Positions 8,568 through 16,534 of a DNA stretch of 37,823 nt are shown here, piece by piece. The translations under genes were made by a program, and so were the position numbers. A model generated the notes under the pieces. The model saw nothing but the letters and a program-made list of their open reading frames with translations. It was not told the origin of the DNA and made no database searches. Position 1 is the stretch's first letter. Each line of letters starts with the position of its first letter. This DNA is from Symploca sp. SIO2C1 (GTDB lineage Bacteria > Cyanobacteriota > Cyanobacteriia > Cyanobacteriales > Coleofasciculaceae): positions 1 through 37,823 of the forward strand of contig JAAHGL010000060.1 of assembly GCA_010692635.1 (NCBI GenBank). The letters are read 5' to 3'.

Positions 8568-9488
8568 ATGGAAAAACTGATTTTTTACATTGTTGATGTT
8601 TTTGCTGTTGAGAGATATACGGGCAATCAGCTCGCTGTTTTCATAAATGGCGAAACAGAAAGCCTCAATGGACAGGTGCTCGAACTTTCGGCAGAGCAGA
8701 TGCAACAAATCGCAAAAGAAATTAATTATTCTGAAACTACTTTTATTACGTCAAAACAACCACAAAAAGGTGGTTATAATGTCCGCATTTTTACGCCTAA
8801 AAAAGAATTGCCTTTTGCTGGTCATCCTACCTTGGGTACTGCTTACATTATTCAAAAAGAAATTATTAAAAATTCAGTTGAAGCAATTAAACTGAATTTA
8901 CCAGTTGGACAAATTCCCGTAACTTGGCACAAAAGTAGGGATACTGGAGAAGTTCTCTGGATGCGCCAAAATTCACCTACTTTTCATCAAAAGTTTGATA
9001 GTGCTTCCTTGGCGGCGGTATTAAATCTAGATTTATACGAAATTGATTCTCGCTTTCCTATTCAAGAAGTTTCTACAGGCACTCCCTTCATTATTGTTCC
9101 TTTAACTCATCAGGAAGCTCTCAAGCGTATTAATCTTAACAAAGATAAATATTTTGAATTAATAGATAAGACTGAATCCAAAGCACTCTTAGTATTTTGT
9201 CCAGAAACCTATGCCCCAGAAAATGACCTAAGTGTCCGGGTTTTTGCTGAGTATCTAGGTATTCCAGAAGACCCGGCGACTGGTAGTGCTAATGGCTGTT
9301 TGGCTGGGTATCTAGTAGAATATTCTTACTTTGGAGACAAGGCTGTGGATATCCGTGTTGAGCAAGGGTATGAGATTGATAGACCTTCATTATTATTGCT
9401 TAGAGCCGAGAAAAATCAGGACATGATAGACGTATCGGTGGGAGGTAAAGTGGTACTGATTGCTAAAGGGGAATTTTTTCAAGAATGA
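8568..9488 (+). CDS. PhzF-family isomerase/epimerase-like protein
   Basis: PhzF-fold protein (306 aa), a family that includes phenazine-pathway isomerase and many uncharacterised cytoplasmic homologues with two pseudo-symmetric barrel domains. Visible signatures are the N-terminal FYIVDVFAVERYTGNQLAV, the catalytic-Glu segment INYSETTFI, PFAGHPTLGTAY, and the second-domain EDPATGSANGCLAGYL. The start at 8568 is chosen because AGGGA lies about 8 nt upstream and it matches the family N-terminus; a possible earlier ATG at 8484 would add 28 unrelated residues. The next gene begins 3 nt after the stop, so the two are probably co-transcribed. No phenazine genes are present, so a role in phenazine synthesis is not implied. 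Confidence 0.92.
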   Translation: MEKLIFYIVDVFAVERYTGNQLAVFINGETESLNGQVLELSAEQMQQIAKEINYSETTFITSKQPQKGGYNVRIFTPKKELPFAGHPTLGTAYIIQKEIIKNSVEAIKLNLPVGQIPVTWHKSRDTGEVLWMRQNSPTFHQKFDSASLAAVLNLDLYEIDSRFPIQEVSTGTPFIIVPLTHQEALKRINLNKDKYFELIDKTESKALLVFCPETYAPENDLSVRVFAEYLGIPEDPATGSANGCLAGYLVEYSYFGDKAVDIRVEQGYEIDRPSLLLLRAEKNQDMIDVSVGGKVVLIAKGEFFQE

Positions 9489-9491
9489 TAA

Positions 9492-10418
9492 GTGATAACA
9501 AAGTTAATTCCACTATTCCTAAGCTGGGAGAAGTCAACTTTGGATTTGAAAGAACATCTCTATAGGCATCTTACTCAGATAGTGCGCGATCGCGACCCCT
9601 ATCTCAATACAGCTGGACATTTCTTTGTACAGCAATATATTCGCCAACAGCTCGAACAGTGGGGTACAGTAGAAACCCATGAATTTCAAGTGCAGGGCAA
9701 AACTCATAAGAATTTAATCCTCAACCTTCCGCCTCAACCACGCCCGACTGAGAAAAGCAGCCAATCAAAGACAAAGGGGCGGGGAGAATCTCCACCCATT
9801 TTAATTGGCGCTCACTATGATGCTGTACCTGGAACCCCAGGAGCTGATGACAATGCCACCGGTGTTGCTGTTCTGTTGGAGTTAGCGAGGGCATTTACCG
9901 TTCAGCCGCCAAGATATCCAGTTCGATTAGTTGCCTTTGATATGGAAGAATATGGTCTATTAGGTAGTGAACAATATGCTGAACAATTAAAGCAACAGGG
10001 GCAACCTTTACGCTTGATGCTCTCTTTAGAAATGTTGGGGTACTGTGATCCAGCTCCCGGTTCCCAACGCTACCCAGCGAAGCTGGAATATTTCTACCCA
10101 AATAGGGGTGATTTTATCGGTTTAATTGGGAATTTATCTACTATCCCTGACTTGATTCGCCTCAGCCGTCGCATCCGCAAAGAGGGAACACCCTGTGAGT
10201 GGTTACCAGCAGGACAAAAAGGTCTAATTGTTCCTCAGACACGATTGAGTGATCATGCTCCTTTTTGGGACAGAGGCTATCAGGCAATGATGGTTACAGA
10301 TACATCATTTATGCGGAATCCTCATTATCATCAGGCAACTGATTCGATAGAAACCCTGAACCTAGATTTTCTCACTGGTGTTTGTCGCGGCTTGATTAGT
10401 GGCATTCGGAATCTTTAA
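9492..10418 (+). CDS. M28-family zinc aminopeptidase-like protein
   Basis: Cytoplasmic-looking M28 peptidase (308 aa), expected to be a co-catalytic dizinc aminopeptidase or a cyclase-like relative. Metal and catalytic positions are visible: LIGAHYDAV (His, Asp), GADDNATG (bridging Asp), DMEEYGLLGS (catalytic and metal Glu), LEMLGY in place of the usual Asp-containing ligand segment, and NPHYHQATDSIE (His ligand). No signal peptide is evident, although many M28 enzymes are exported. The start is GTG at 9492, only 3 nt after the phzF-like stop, suggesting translational coupling; a TTG at 9539 is an alternative. Two-gene operon with the PhzF-like protein is likely. Confidence 0.9.
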   Translation: MITKLIPLFLSWEKSTLDLKEHLYRHLTQIVRDRDPYLNTAGHFFVQQYIRQQLEQWGTVETHEFQVQGKTHKNLILNLPPQPRPTEKSSQSKTKGRGESPPILIGAHYDAVPGTPGADDNATGVAVLLELARAFTVQPPRYPVRLVAFDMEEYGLLGSEQYAEQLKQQGQPLRLMLSLEMLGYCDPAPGSQRYPAKLEYFYPNRGDFIGLIGNLSTIPDLIRLSRRIRKEGTPCEWLPAGQKGLIVPQTRLSDHAPFWDRGYQAMMVTDTSFMRNPHYHQATDSIETLNLDFLTGVCRGLISGIRNL

Positions 10419-10498
10419 GAGGATTTTAGGAAGTAAAAAGTAACGAGTAACAAATAACAAGTAACAAGTTAGGACTTACGCAAAACCTCTATTTGTAG

Positions 10499-10524
10499 GG
10501 TGTGTTAGCGTAGCGTAACGCACC
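10499..10524. repeat. Palindromic intergenic repeat
   Basis: GGTGTGTTA-GCGTAGCG-TAACGCACC forms a 9-bp stem with one G-U pair 81 nt downstream of the peptidase stop. It may act as a terminator, but this sequence type is also a common dispersed cyanobacterial repeat, together with the preceding GGACTTACGCAAAA. Confidence 0.55.
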
Positions 10525-10556
10525 TTTTACTCTATATCTCTTAAGAAACACTCTGG

Positions 10557-10639
10557 CTAATTGCTAATTGCTAATTGCTAATTGCTCTCGAGAAACACGC
10601 TCAAAGCTAATGGCTAATTGCTAATGGCTAATTGCTAAT
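10557..10639. repeat. Heptamer arrays flanking a dispersed 55-bp repeat
   Basis: Tandem CTAATTG/CTAATGG heptamers run from 10557 to 10584 and from 10606 to 10639. The part 10585-10639, including CTCTCGAGAAACACGCTC, is repeated exactly in inverted orientation at 32756-32810. No coding sequence is supported. Confidence 0.85.
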
Positions 10640-10673
10640 GGAGGAGAATTGTTTCTCCCATTCAATTGGGGGT

Positions 10674-10698
10674 GCGAAGCGCTCCTGGGGAGCTCTTA
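10674..10698. repeat. Dispersed 25-bp repeat
   Basis: GCGAAGCGCTCCTGGGGAGC followed by TCTTA occurs here and, in inverted orientation, at 31559-31583. It contains the palindromic AGCGCT and GAGCTC cores. Confidence 0.8.
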
Positions 10699-10762
10699 AG
10701 AAACACATTTGGAAACCCTTACCCAGCAAGGATTTGAGATTTTCACGAAAAATGTGTTTCTT
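10698..10762. repeat. 65-bp miniature inverted-repeat element
   Basis: AAGAAACACATTT (10698-10710) and AAATGTGTTTCTT (10750-10762) are perfect 13-bp terminal inverted repeats around a 39-bp core containing CCCTTACCCAGCAAGG. It has no coding capacity and looks like a deletion derivative or MITE of an insertion sequence. A short open frame crossing it (10632-10844) appears repeat-derived, so I do not call it a gene. Confidence 0.65.
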
Positions 10763-10828
10763 TCATCCGTTGCGGATGCGCTCGCGTCCGTTGGACGCTC
10801 ACATCTTGCACTCTTTTCATAAATACTT

Positions 10829-11023
10829 AGGGTTTGCTGAATAAGTAGTCAGGAGTCAGGAGAATAGGAGTTTAGGAGTTTAGAATAGTCTTTAAAGGGG
10901 ATTATGGGTTAAGAAGATGCAAGGAAATTGCATTGATGAGCTCAATTTTCTTGCACTTTTCAAGGAAAATAAAAGCTTGAAAGCTATACCAGACAGCGCT
11001 TTCAGACTCTTGCAGCAAACCCT
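10829..11023. repeat. MITE copy A (195 bp) with ACTT flanks
   Basis: Ends are AGGGTTTGCTG (10829-10839) and CAGCAAACCCT (11013-11023), perfect 11-bp inverted termini, flanked on both sides by ACTT (10825-10828 and 11024-11027). The interior matches the window-start copy almost base for base. It carries GAGTCAG and GAGTTTA heptamers near the left end. No gene inside; mobilisation would need a transposase in trans. Confidence 0.8.
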
Positions 11024-11027
11024 ACTT

Positions 11028-11212
11028 AGGGCTTGCTGAATAAGTCGTAAATTTCGGGGAAAGAATAGGTATTAGGTGTTAGGTGTTAGGGATTTTCCAC
11101 GCTAAGGTGCAAGGAAATTGTACCTTTTCGCTCAAAAACCTTGCACTTATTCGGCAAATAAATGCTCAAAAGCACTGTATGGTATAGCTTACACACTTAT
11201 ACAGCAAGCCCT
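11028..11212. repeat. MITE copy B (185 bp), abutting copy A
   Basis: Ends are AGGGCTTGCTG (11028-11038) and CAGCAAGCCCT (11202-11212) with ACTT on both sides (11024-11027 shared with copy A, and 11213-11216). The right half is a diverged relative of copy A (GTGCAAGGAAATTG, CTTGCACTT, GCAAATAAATGC), while the left half carries GTGTTAG heptamers where copy A has GAGTCAG. It ends 19 bp before the tRNA gene. Confidence 0.75.
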
Positions 11213-11231
11213 ACTTAAATTTTCGGTTAAA

Positions 11232-11302
11232 AGCGGGCGACGAGAATCGAACTCGTATCATTAGCTTGGAAGGCTAAGGTTTTACCACTAAACTACGCCC
11301 GC
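11232..11302 (-). tRNA. tRNA-Gly (anticodon TCC)
   Basis: The minus strand folds into a complete 71-nt cloverleaf: acceptor GCGGGCG pairs with CGCCCGC, the anticodon stem TTAGC/GCTAA encloses loop CTTCCAA with anticodon TCC, and the T arm is ACGAG-TTCGATT-CTCGT. Discriminator base is T; CCA is not encoded. It reads GGA and GGN-type glycine codons. Confidence 0.96.
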
Positions 11303-11377
11303 AGCTGTCGCTGAAATATCACTTTTGCTAGGATAGCACAAATTTCCCTATGATTGAGCAAAAAAATCAACCTTTAT

Positions 11378-11977
11378 TTAAGGCAAATCTGGGTTGATAA
11401 TCAGTTTGAGGTAGTATACCTGGGCAACTGGCTGACACTCTGAGTAGGTGGGTTCAAATTGCAATTTTTTGATAATTGCTCCTGCTAGTTGAGTATAATC
11501 AACTCTGCTAGTGCCTTGGAGTACTTTCGGAGGGTAGTCAGGTAGCATTTCTGGTTTGCCAGTACCATCAATGATTGTTAATACTTCCAAGACTACAGGT
11601 TGGTTAAAATAGGAACCAAACTGCCACCCGTAGTCAGCAGAATCGAGAAGTTCATACCCAGGTTTGAGTTGAGCTAGTTGGGTAGATAACTCCGGGGGTT
11701 CAGAATTACACTGGATAGGTCGATCATACCTAGTACTAGCAAGGCGAGGTTGGGATACAACTACGGAAAAATGCCTTACTGGCAATGGGTTGGTTAGAGG
11801 AGGTAGCTCAAATCTGTCTGGTGGGACTGAGGTTGGTGTGTTAGCCTGCGGTAACTTGGGATTTGGTTCGTGATAGACAGATACAGTCTTGGCATTAGCT
11901 ATTGTTTTTCCAGCAGTGTTCAAAATCAACCCTGGTAGGATGACAATGCTGATTATGATTCGCGTGAGACCCCACAT
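11378..11977 (-). CDS. Exported hypothetical protein, TonB-C-like region possible
   Basis: Unrecognised 199-aa protein. The N-terminus MWGLTRIIISIVILPGLIL is a hydrophobic signal or anchor, followed by a Pro-rich linker (about residues 35-70) and a C-terminal domain. That last part (VLEVLTIIDGTGKPE ... GAIIKKLQFEPTYSECQPVAQVYYLKLII) has the rhythm of TonB C-terminal-type domains found in many exported proteins, but this is a weak resemblance. The start at 11977 is set by an excellent GGGAGAG about 7 nt upstream; an in-frame ATG 57 nt earlier would put a basic segment ahead of the signal. It lies between tRNA-Gly and ffh on the same strand. Likely periplasmic; function unknown. Confidence 0.72.
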   Translation of the reverse strand: MWGLTRIIISIVILPGLILNTAGKTIANAKTVSVYHEPNPKLPQANTPTSVPPDRFELPPLTNPLPVRHFSVVVSQPRLASTRYDRPIQCNSEPPELSTQLAQLKPGYELLDSADYGWQFGSYFNQPVVLEVLTIIDGTGKPEMLPDYPPKVLQGTSRVDYTQLAGAIIKKLQFEPTYSECQPVAQVYYLKLIINPDLP

Positions 11978-12367
11978 TCTTTTTCTCTCCCTGGAATAAA
12001 CTATTAGCGATCGCTCCGCAATCGGTTTAACCAAACTAGTGCCGCTGCGCGGAATTTAGAATTTAGAATTTAGAATGCTTATAGAGTAAGGATTCTAGGG
12101 TAGGGAGATAGGGAGATGGGGAGATGGGGAAACAAAGGAGAACTAATGATTTGGGTGGATACTTTGCTATAAATCCCACTTCATATTTCGTTCACCCGTG
12201 TACCCCTATCATTAATAGTTAACGGCATTGACATAATTTAGAGGCGCGCCACCCCAATCAATGGAACTTGCCAAGCCAAATCTTCTTCCCTTCTGCCCTA
12301 AAGCCTCCTGCCTTGTTTCTTCAGAGATTAGCCGTTAGCCATTAGCCATTAGCTTTTCAGCGTTTCT
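11978..12367. other. Gene-free spacer with several short repeats
   Basis: No gene is supported. It holds TTTAGAA heptamers (about 12052-12075), GGGAGAT/GGGGAGAT runs (about 12104-12128), an isolated GGCGCGCC octamer near 12243, and TTAGCCA heptamers next to the ffh 3' end (about 12328-12355). Confidence 0.6.
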
Positions 12368-13813
12368 TCAGAGCTGCCCAAATCCCTTCTTCTTCTTAGC
12401 CTTTTTCTTTTTCTTGCCAGGGCTACCGCGCCAACCGGGTTGGGGACGATTACCCCCCATACCACCGCCGAACATACCACCCATTCCTGGCATTCCCATT
12501 CCCGGCATTCCCATTCCTCCTTGACCCATTTGTTGCATGAGCGATCGCATTTTGGTAAATTCACTCACTAGATTGCTAACATCCCTTTCCAGATAGCCAG
12601 AACCACTAGCAACCCGACGGCGGCGACTGGGAGAACTTGCTAGTAAATCGGGGTTACGGCGCTCCTCTGCTGTCATGGAGTTAATCATCGCTTCCGATTG
12701 CTTGAGCTTGGTTTCTCCTTGTTGTAATTGATCACTAGAGAGCTTACCCATCCCTGGAATCATCTTCATCAAACCACCCAGGGAACCCATATTTTTCAAC
12801 AGCCGCATCTGCTTCATAAAATCACTGAAGTCAAATTTGGCTGCTAGCATTTTCTCTTGCAGCTTCTCAGCATCCCCAAGATCAATCTCCTCTTGGGCTT
12901 TTTCTACTAGAGTGAGGACATCTCCCATACCCAGAATCCGGGATGCCATCCTATCAGGATAGAAAGGTTGTAGAGCTTCTACTTTTTCTCCAACACCAAC
13001 AAATTTAATCGGTTGCCCAGAAATTCGCCTAACGGAGAGAGCTGCTCCACCGCGACTATCTCCATCTAATTTAGTGAGAATTGCTCCAGTAATGCCAATT
13101 TGTTCCTGGAAGGTGAGGGTTAGATTTGCCGCCTCTTGCCCCGTCATCGCATCCACTACCAGTAGCACTTCGTGGGGTTGGACGGTTTCTTTGATGTTGG
13201 CAAGTTCTGCCATCATATCCTGGTCGATTTGCAGCCGTCCTGCTGTATCAATAATCACAGTATCGACACCAGTTTCCCTTGCCTGTGCTACCCCTTGACG
13301 AGCAATTTCCACAGGATCGGCATCTGTTCCCAGTTCAAACACCGGGATGTCAATTTGTTCACCTAGGGTCACCAATTGGTCGATAGCTGCCGGTCGATAG
13401 ACGTCTGTGGCAACTAATAGAGAGCTTCTCTGTTGTTTACGCAGATGCAGAGCTAGCTTAGCTGTAGCAGTGGTTTTACCAGTTCCCTGTAACCCTGCCA
13501 TCAAGACAATCGTTGGTTGAGTATCGGCTTTAGCTAGGGGAACATTAGTTTCCCCCATAACTCTAACTAACTCGTCATGAACAATTTTGATAAACTGTTG
13601 GTCAGGACTAACTCCAGAGATAACCTCTGCTCCCTGAGCTTTGGTTTCCACCTCAGCAACAAAATTTTTGACGACTTGGAGATTCACATCCGCTGACAAC
13701 AGAGCACGACGCACCTCTCGCAGAGCCTCTTGAATATTACTCTGAGAGATTTTATTCTGACCCCGTAGTTTCTTCCAAGCATTTTCTAAGTTTTCGGCTA
13801 AAGCATCAAACAT
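12368..13813 (-). CDS. ffh: Signal recognition particle protein Ffh (SRP54)
   Basis: GTPase subunit of the signal recognition particle, binding SRP RNA and hydrophobic signal sequences for co-translational membrane targeting, with FtsY as receptor. The 481-aa length is normal. The N domain (MFDALAENLENAWKKLRG) is followed by the G domain with P-loop GLQGTGKTTATAKLA near residue 110, DTAGRLQID, TKLDGDSRGGAA, and FVGVGEKVEAL. The M domain from about residue 330 includes SRRRRVASGSG, the RNA-binding segment, and a Met/Gly-rich end (GMGMPGMGMPGMGG) followed by a Lys-rich tail. The Met/Gly tail is rather long but typical of cyanobacteria. It stands apart from other genes; the 3' spacer contains heptamer repeats. 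Confidence 0.98.
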   Translation of the reverse strand: MFDALAENLENAWKKLRGQNKISQSNIQEALREVRRALLSADVNLQVVKNFVAEVETKAQGAEVISGVSPDQQFIKIVHDELVRVMGETNVPLAKADTQPTIVLMAGLQGTGKTTATAKLALHLRKQQRSSLLVATDVYRPAAIDQLVTLGEQIDIPVFELGTDADPVEIARQGVAQARETGVDTVIIDTAGRLQIDQDMMAELANIKETVQPHEVLLVVDAMTGQEAANLTLTFQEQIGITGAILTKLDGDSRGGAALSVRRISGQPIKFVGVGEKVEALQPFYPDRMASRILGMGDVLTLVEKAQEEIDLGDAEKLQEKMLAAKFDFSDFMKQMRLLKNMGSLGGLMKMIPGMGKLSSDQLQQGETKLKQSEAMINSMTAEERRNPDLLASSPSRRRRVASGSGYLERDVSNLVSEFTKMRSLMQQMGQGGMGMPGMGMPGMGGMFGGGMGGNRPQPGWRGSPGKKKKKAKKKKGFGQL

Positions 13814-13939
13814 CTGTCAAGTTTTTCTAATTAAATTCCTGACTAGATTTTAGAACTTCTCGTGAAAAGTCAGAATTGGAAATTGAGGTTGAGTTAGAAT
13901 TGCAGAACAGACTTAGCTAAATAGGTTGACAATTATCCC

Positions 13940-14072
13940 TAGTGGTGTGGCACACCTAAAACTGTAGGTTGGGTTGAACGATAGTAAAACCCAACAATGC
14001 GTTACTGGTGTTGGGTTTCGTTCCTCAACCCAACCTACAACTAGTACACCATTTTAGCTGTGTCACGCCATT
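13940..14072. repeat. 133-bp MITE enclosing a second palindrome
   Basis: Outer imperfect inverted ends run TAGTGGTGTGGCACACCTAAAA from 13940 and, as complement, TTTTAGCTGTGTCACGCCATTA up to 14072. Inside, 13963-14039 is another inverted repeat: TGTAGGTTGGGTTGAACGAT against the complement of TCGTTCCTCAACCCAACCTACA. The inner sequence recurs as a half element near 23012. It fills much of the spacer between ffh and the GAF-like gene, which are divergent. Confidence 0.75.
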
Positions 14073-14162
14073 AGTCTGGTGCATCTTCAAGTTGAATTGT
14101 GAAATTCCTGGAATCTTGGATTTTCCTGGTTTTATCATTTTGAATTGCAGAGTGCCTCTCCT

Positions 14163-16490
14163 ATGCCTATTTCTAAACCAAGTTCTAGTTTGCAGAAAAA
14201 TCAGGGTGGAATTCGCGAAGGTTATAGTCTCAATAACCAAGCACAGCTAGTTAATAAACAGTCATTAGTAGTCACTGAGCATCTGCAACAAGATAGCGCT
14301 ACTGAGTCTAAAAGGAAACAGCAACCAGTCATAGACAACGAACAACCAGTAGTGGATGTTGCTCAGGAGTCAGAGTGGCTACAGCATTTCCACTACTATA
14401 GTCAACTATTGATGGCAGTCGTAGAGCCGAATACCTTCAAAGTGCAGTATGCTAATGATTATTTTTGTCAACTGACTGGCATCACTAGGACAGACTCTAA
14501 TTTAGTTGAGCTAGATATCCAGTTACCAGATTTGTTACCCAACTGGCAAAGTAATGCAGTTGACTCCTTATATCGCCAGCACTTACTAGTTCTCATCCTC
14601 CGAGATATCTATCAAATTGAGGTTCAAAGCAAGCGACTGCTGGAGCAACCGGTAATTGTTTCAGTAAACAGTCCTCTCTATCCAGAGCCACGGTTGATTG
14701 AGTTTACCTTCCACTCCCAGCAATTGCAAGTTGCACATCGGCATTCTCAAGGGAATGAGGTAGATTTAGATGTGGAACAGTTGCTGGTAGAAGCAGGTTC
14801 AGCAAAATTGATTGATCTTTCCCAGTTATCAGTTTGGAAGCAAGAGCTGCGTTTAGAGGACTACCAACTCTCAGGAAATCTATTATTGGAAGGTTCAGAT
14901 GTTACCGAAAAGGAGACAATTCTACAGATTATTGAGCTACTGATTGAGCAAAAATCAATTCTCCAGGCTGATAAGTTTTTCCAGATTAATCAACATTTGC
15001 GATCGCTATTTCGTGCTACTCACAGTCTGATTCTCAGAGTAGAGAAGGAGCAGATGCGGCTATTTATCGGCTCTGAATCTCAGGATACTTCCCCTCAGGA
15101 GCTAAAATCAACGGTTTATTCTCTGGAGTGTCTGAGAGGCTCTCACTTTTTGCAAGCAGCAGATAGCAATCAAGTGAAGAATATTCCTGACTTGAGCCAG
15201 GATTGCCAAACTGATTGTGAGCGCTCCTTAAATGTTAAGGGTGTTCGTTCTCTGTTGTTGATTCCCCTAGTTGTCAAAACCATGAACTCTAGCTATGAAA
15301 CTGGACAACTTGCTGGAGTTGTAGGGATAATGAGCGATCTTCCCCATCACTTTGATGAGCTTGACTGCCAACATGCTAGGGAATTGATGCCTGCTTTTGC
15401 CGCTGCACTCCAGCAAACGATTCAGCGACAGTTCAGCCATATTCACCCAGCAGTAGAATGGCGCTTTTTACAAGAAGCGGAGCGCCGCAGTTGGGGACTA
15501 CCTTCAGAACCAATTGTTTTTAGTAATGTCTATCCTCTGTACGGAAATTCCGATATTCGTGGCTCCTCAGATGAGCGTAACCTTGCCATCCAAACAGATT
15601 TGCTAGAGCAATTTAACCTTGCTCTGAGGATTGTTGAAGCGGTGGCAAAATATCAAGAAAGTGCTTTTTGTCAACAGCTACAGCTGGATTTGCTCGATTA
15701 CATCGAAAAGCTCAAAGCCAAAATAAGTGTAGAAGCAGAAGTCACGGCGCTGAAAATATTAAGAGAACAGCTGGAAATTTACCTAGACTACTTTGCTACT
15801 TGTGGTGCTGAGGCTCAAAATGCTGTCGAAGTTTACCGCCAAAGCTGTAACAATAGCCATGGTTCAGTTTACATTGCTCGCGATCGCTATGACCAAAAAA
15901 TTGGTCAGATTAACTCCCTGTTAAAAGAAACTTGGGAGCGGTGGCAAGTCGGTATGCAACAAATCATTCCCCACTACTGTGACATAGAGTGTACTGACGG
16001 TATCAATCACATGATTTATGTAGGGGAGTCCATTGACTCAAACTTTTCCCTCTACCATCTGCGCAGTCTCCGCTATGAGCAACTAAGAGCTATTTGTGAT
16101 TGTGCCAGGACAATTTTCAACCTCCAAACCGCAGAATCTAAGCAACTTGCAGTCACTCACCTGGTTTTGGTGCAAGATTTCACCATAGAAATTAGCCACG
16201 ACGAAAGCACAGAAAAACTCTTCGATGTTCGAGGAGCAAAGGACATCCGCTACGAAATTGTCAAAAAGCGCATTGATAAAGCTATGGACAAACAAACTCG
16301 CACTCGTATTACTCAACCAGGAATGTTGACTATTGTCTATTCCACAGAAGATGAGTGGACAGAATATAAGCATTACCTCCACTATCTAGCTCGGGAAGGT
16401 TGGGTAGATAGCAAAATTACCTCTGGTACGATCGAGCCACTACAAGGTATTACTGGATTGAAATTTGCTCGTGTTCAGGTTGTAATTTAG
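14163..16490 (+). CDS. PAS/GAF-like sensory protein without output domain
   Basis: Large 775-aa cytoplasmic protein, not assigned to a known enzyme. After a low-complexity Ser/Gln-rich N-terminus (~70 aa), residues ~75-190 are PAS-like (VVEPNTFKVQYANDYFCQLTGI). A central region (about 260-430) looks GAF-like, with LRSLFRATHSLILRVE, VRSLLLIPLVV and LAGVVGIMSD. The C-terminal ~340 residues are mostly helical with VYRQSCNNSHGSVYIARDRYDQKI and a final mixed segment ending GLKFARVQVVI. No HisKA, HATPase, GGDEF, receiver or DNA-binding motif is visible, so it may be a scaffold or ligand-binding signal protein. ATG 14163 is preferred over an in-frame TTG 18 nt upstream. Its stop codon TAG is the first part of a heptamer array. 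Confidence 0.8.
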   Translation: MPISKPSSSLQKNQGGIREGYSLNNQAQLVNKQSLVVTEHLQQDSATESKRKQQPVIDNEQPVVDVAQESEWLQHFHYYSQLLMAVVEPNTFKVQYANDYFCQLTGITRTDSNLVELDIQLPDLLPNWQSNAVDSLYRQHLLVLILRDIYQIEVQSKRLLEQPVIVSVNSPLYPEPRLIEFTFHSQQLQVAHRHSQGNEVDLDVEQLLVEAGSAKLIDLSQLSVWKQELRLEDYQLSGNLLLEGSDVTEKETILQIIELLIEQKSILQADKFFQINQHLRSLFRATHSLILRVEKEQMRLFIGSESQDTSPQELKSTVYSLECLRGSHFLQAADSNQVKNIPDLSQDCQTDCERSLNVKGVRSLLLIPLVVKTMNSSYETGQLAGVVGIMSDLPHHFDELDCQHARELMPAFAAALQQTIQRQFSHIHPAVEWRFLQEAERRSWGLPSEPIVFSNVYPLYGNSDIRGSSDERNLAIQTDLLEQFNLALRIVEAVAKYQESAFCQQLQLDLLDYIEKLKAKISVEAEVTALKILREQLEIYLDYFATCGAEAQNAVEVYRQSCNNSHGSVYIARDRYDQKIGQINSLLKETWERWQVGMQQIIPHYCDIECTDGINHMIYVGESIDSNFSLYHLRSLRYEQLRAICDCARTIFNLQTAESKQLAVTHLVLVQDFTIEISHDESTEKLFDVRGAKDIRYEIVKKRIDKAMDKQTRTRITQPGMLTIVYSTEDEWTEYKHYLHYLAREGWVDSKITSGTIEPLQGITGLKFARVQVVI

Positions 16491-16522
16491 AATTTAGAAT
16501 TTAGAATTTAGAATTTAGAATT
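16485..16522. repeat. Heptamer repeat (TTTAGAA)n overlapping a stop codon
   Basis: About five TTTAGAA units start inside the last codons of the GAF-like gene, whose TAG stop is part of the first unit. The array ends only 12 nt before the probable start of the next gene. Confidence 0.9.
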
Positions 16523-16534
16523 ATTGTTCTTGCA

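Noticed and set aside
8568-9488. Phenazine biosynthesis gene cluster
   Set aside because: Only a PhzF-family homologue is present, without other phz genes; the family is broad.
10632-10844. 70-codon open frame across the repeat nest
   Set aside because: It runs through a 25-bp dispersed repeat, a 65-bp MITE and the start of MITE copy A, with no RBS and no recognisable family.
11232-11302. Integration site at tRNA-Gly
   Set aside because: No integrase and no repeated tRNA 3' end were seen; the adjacent MITEs do not overlap the tRNA.
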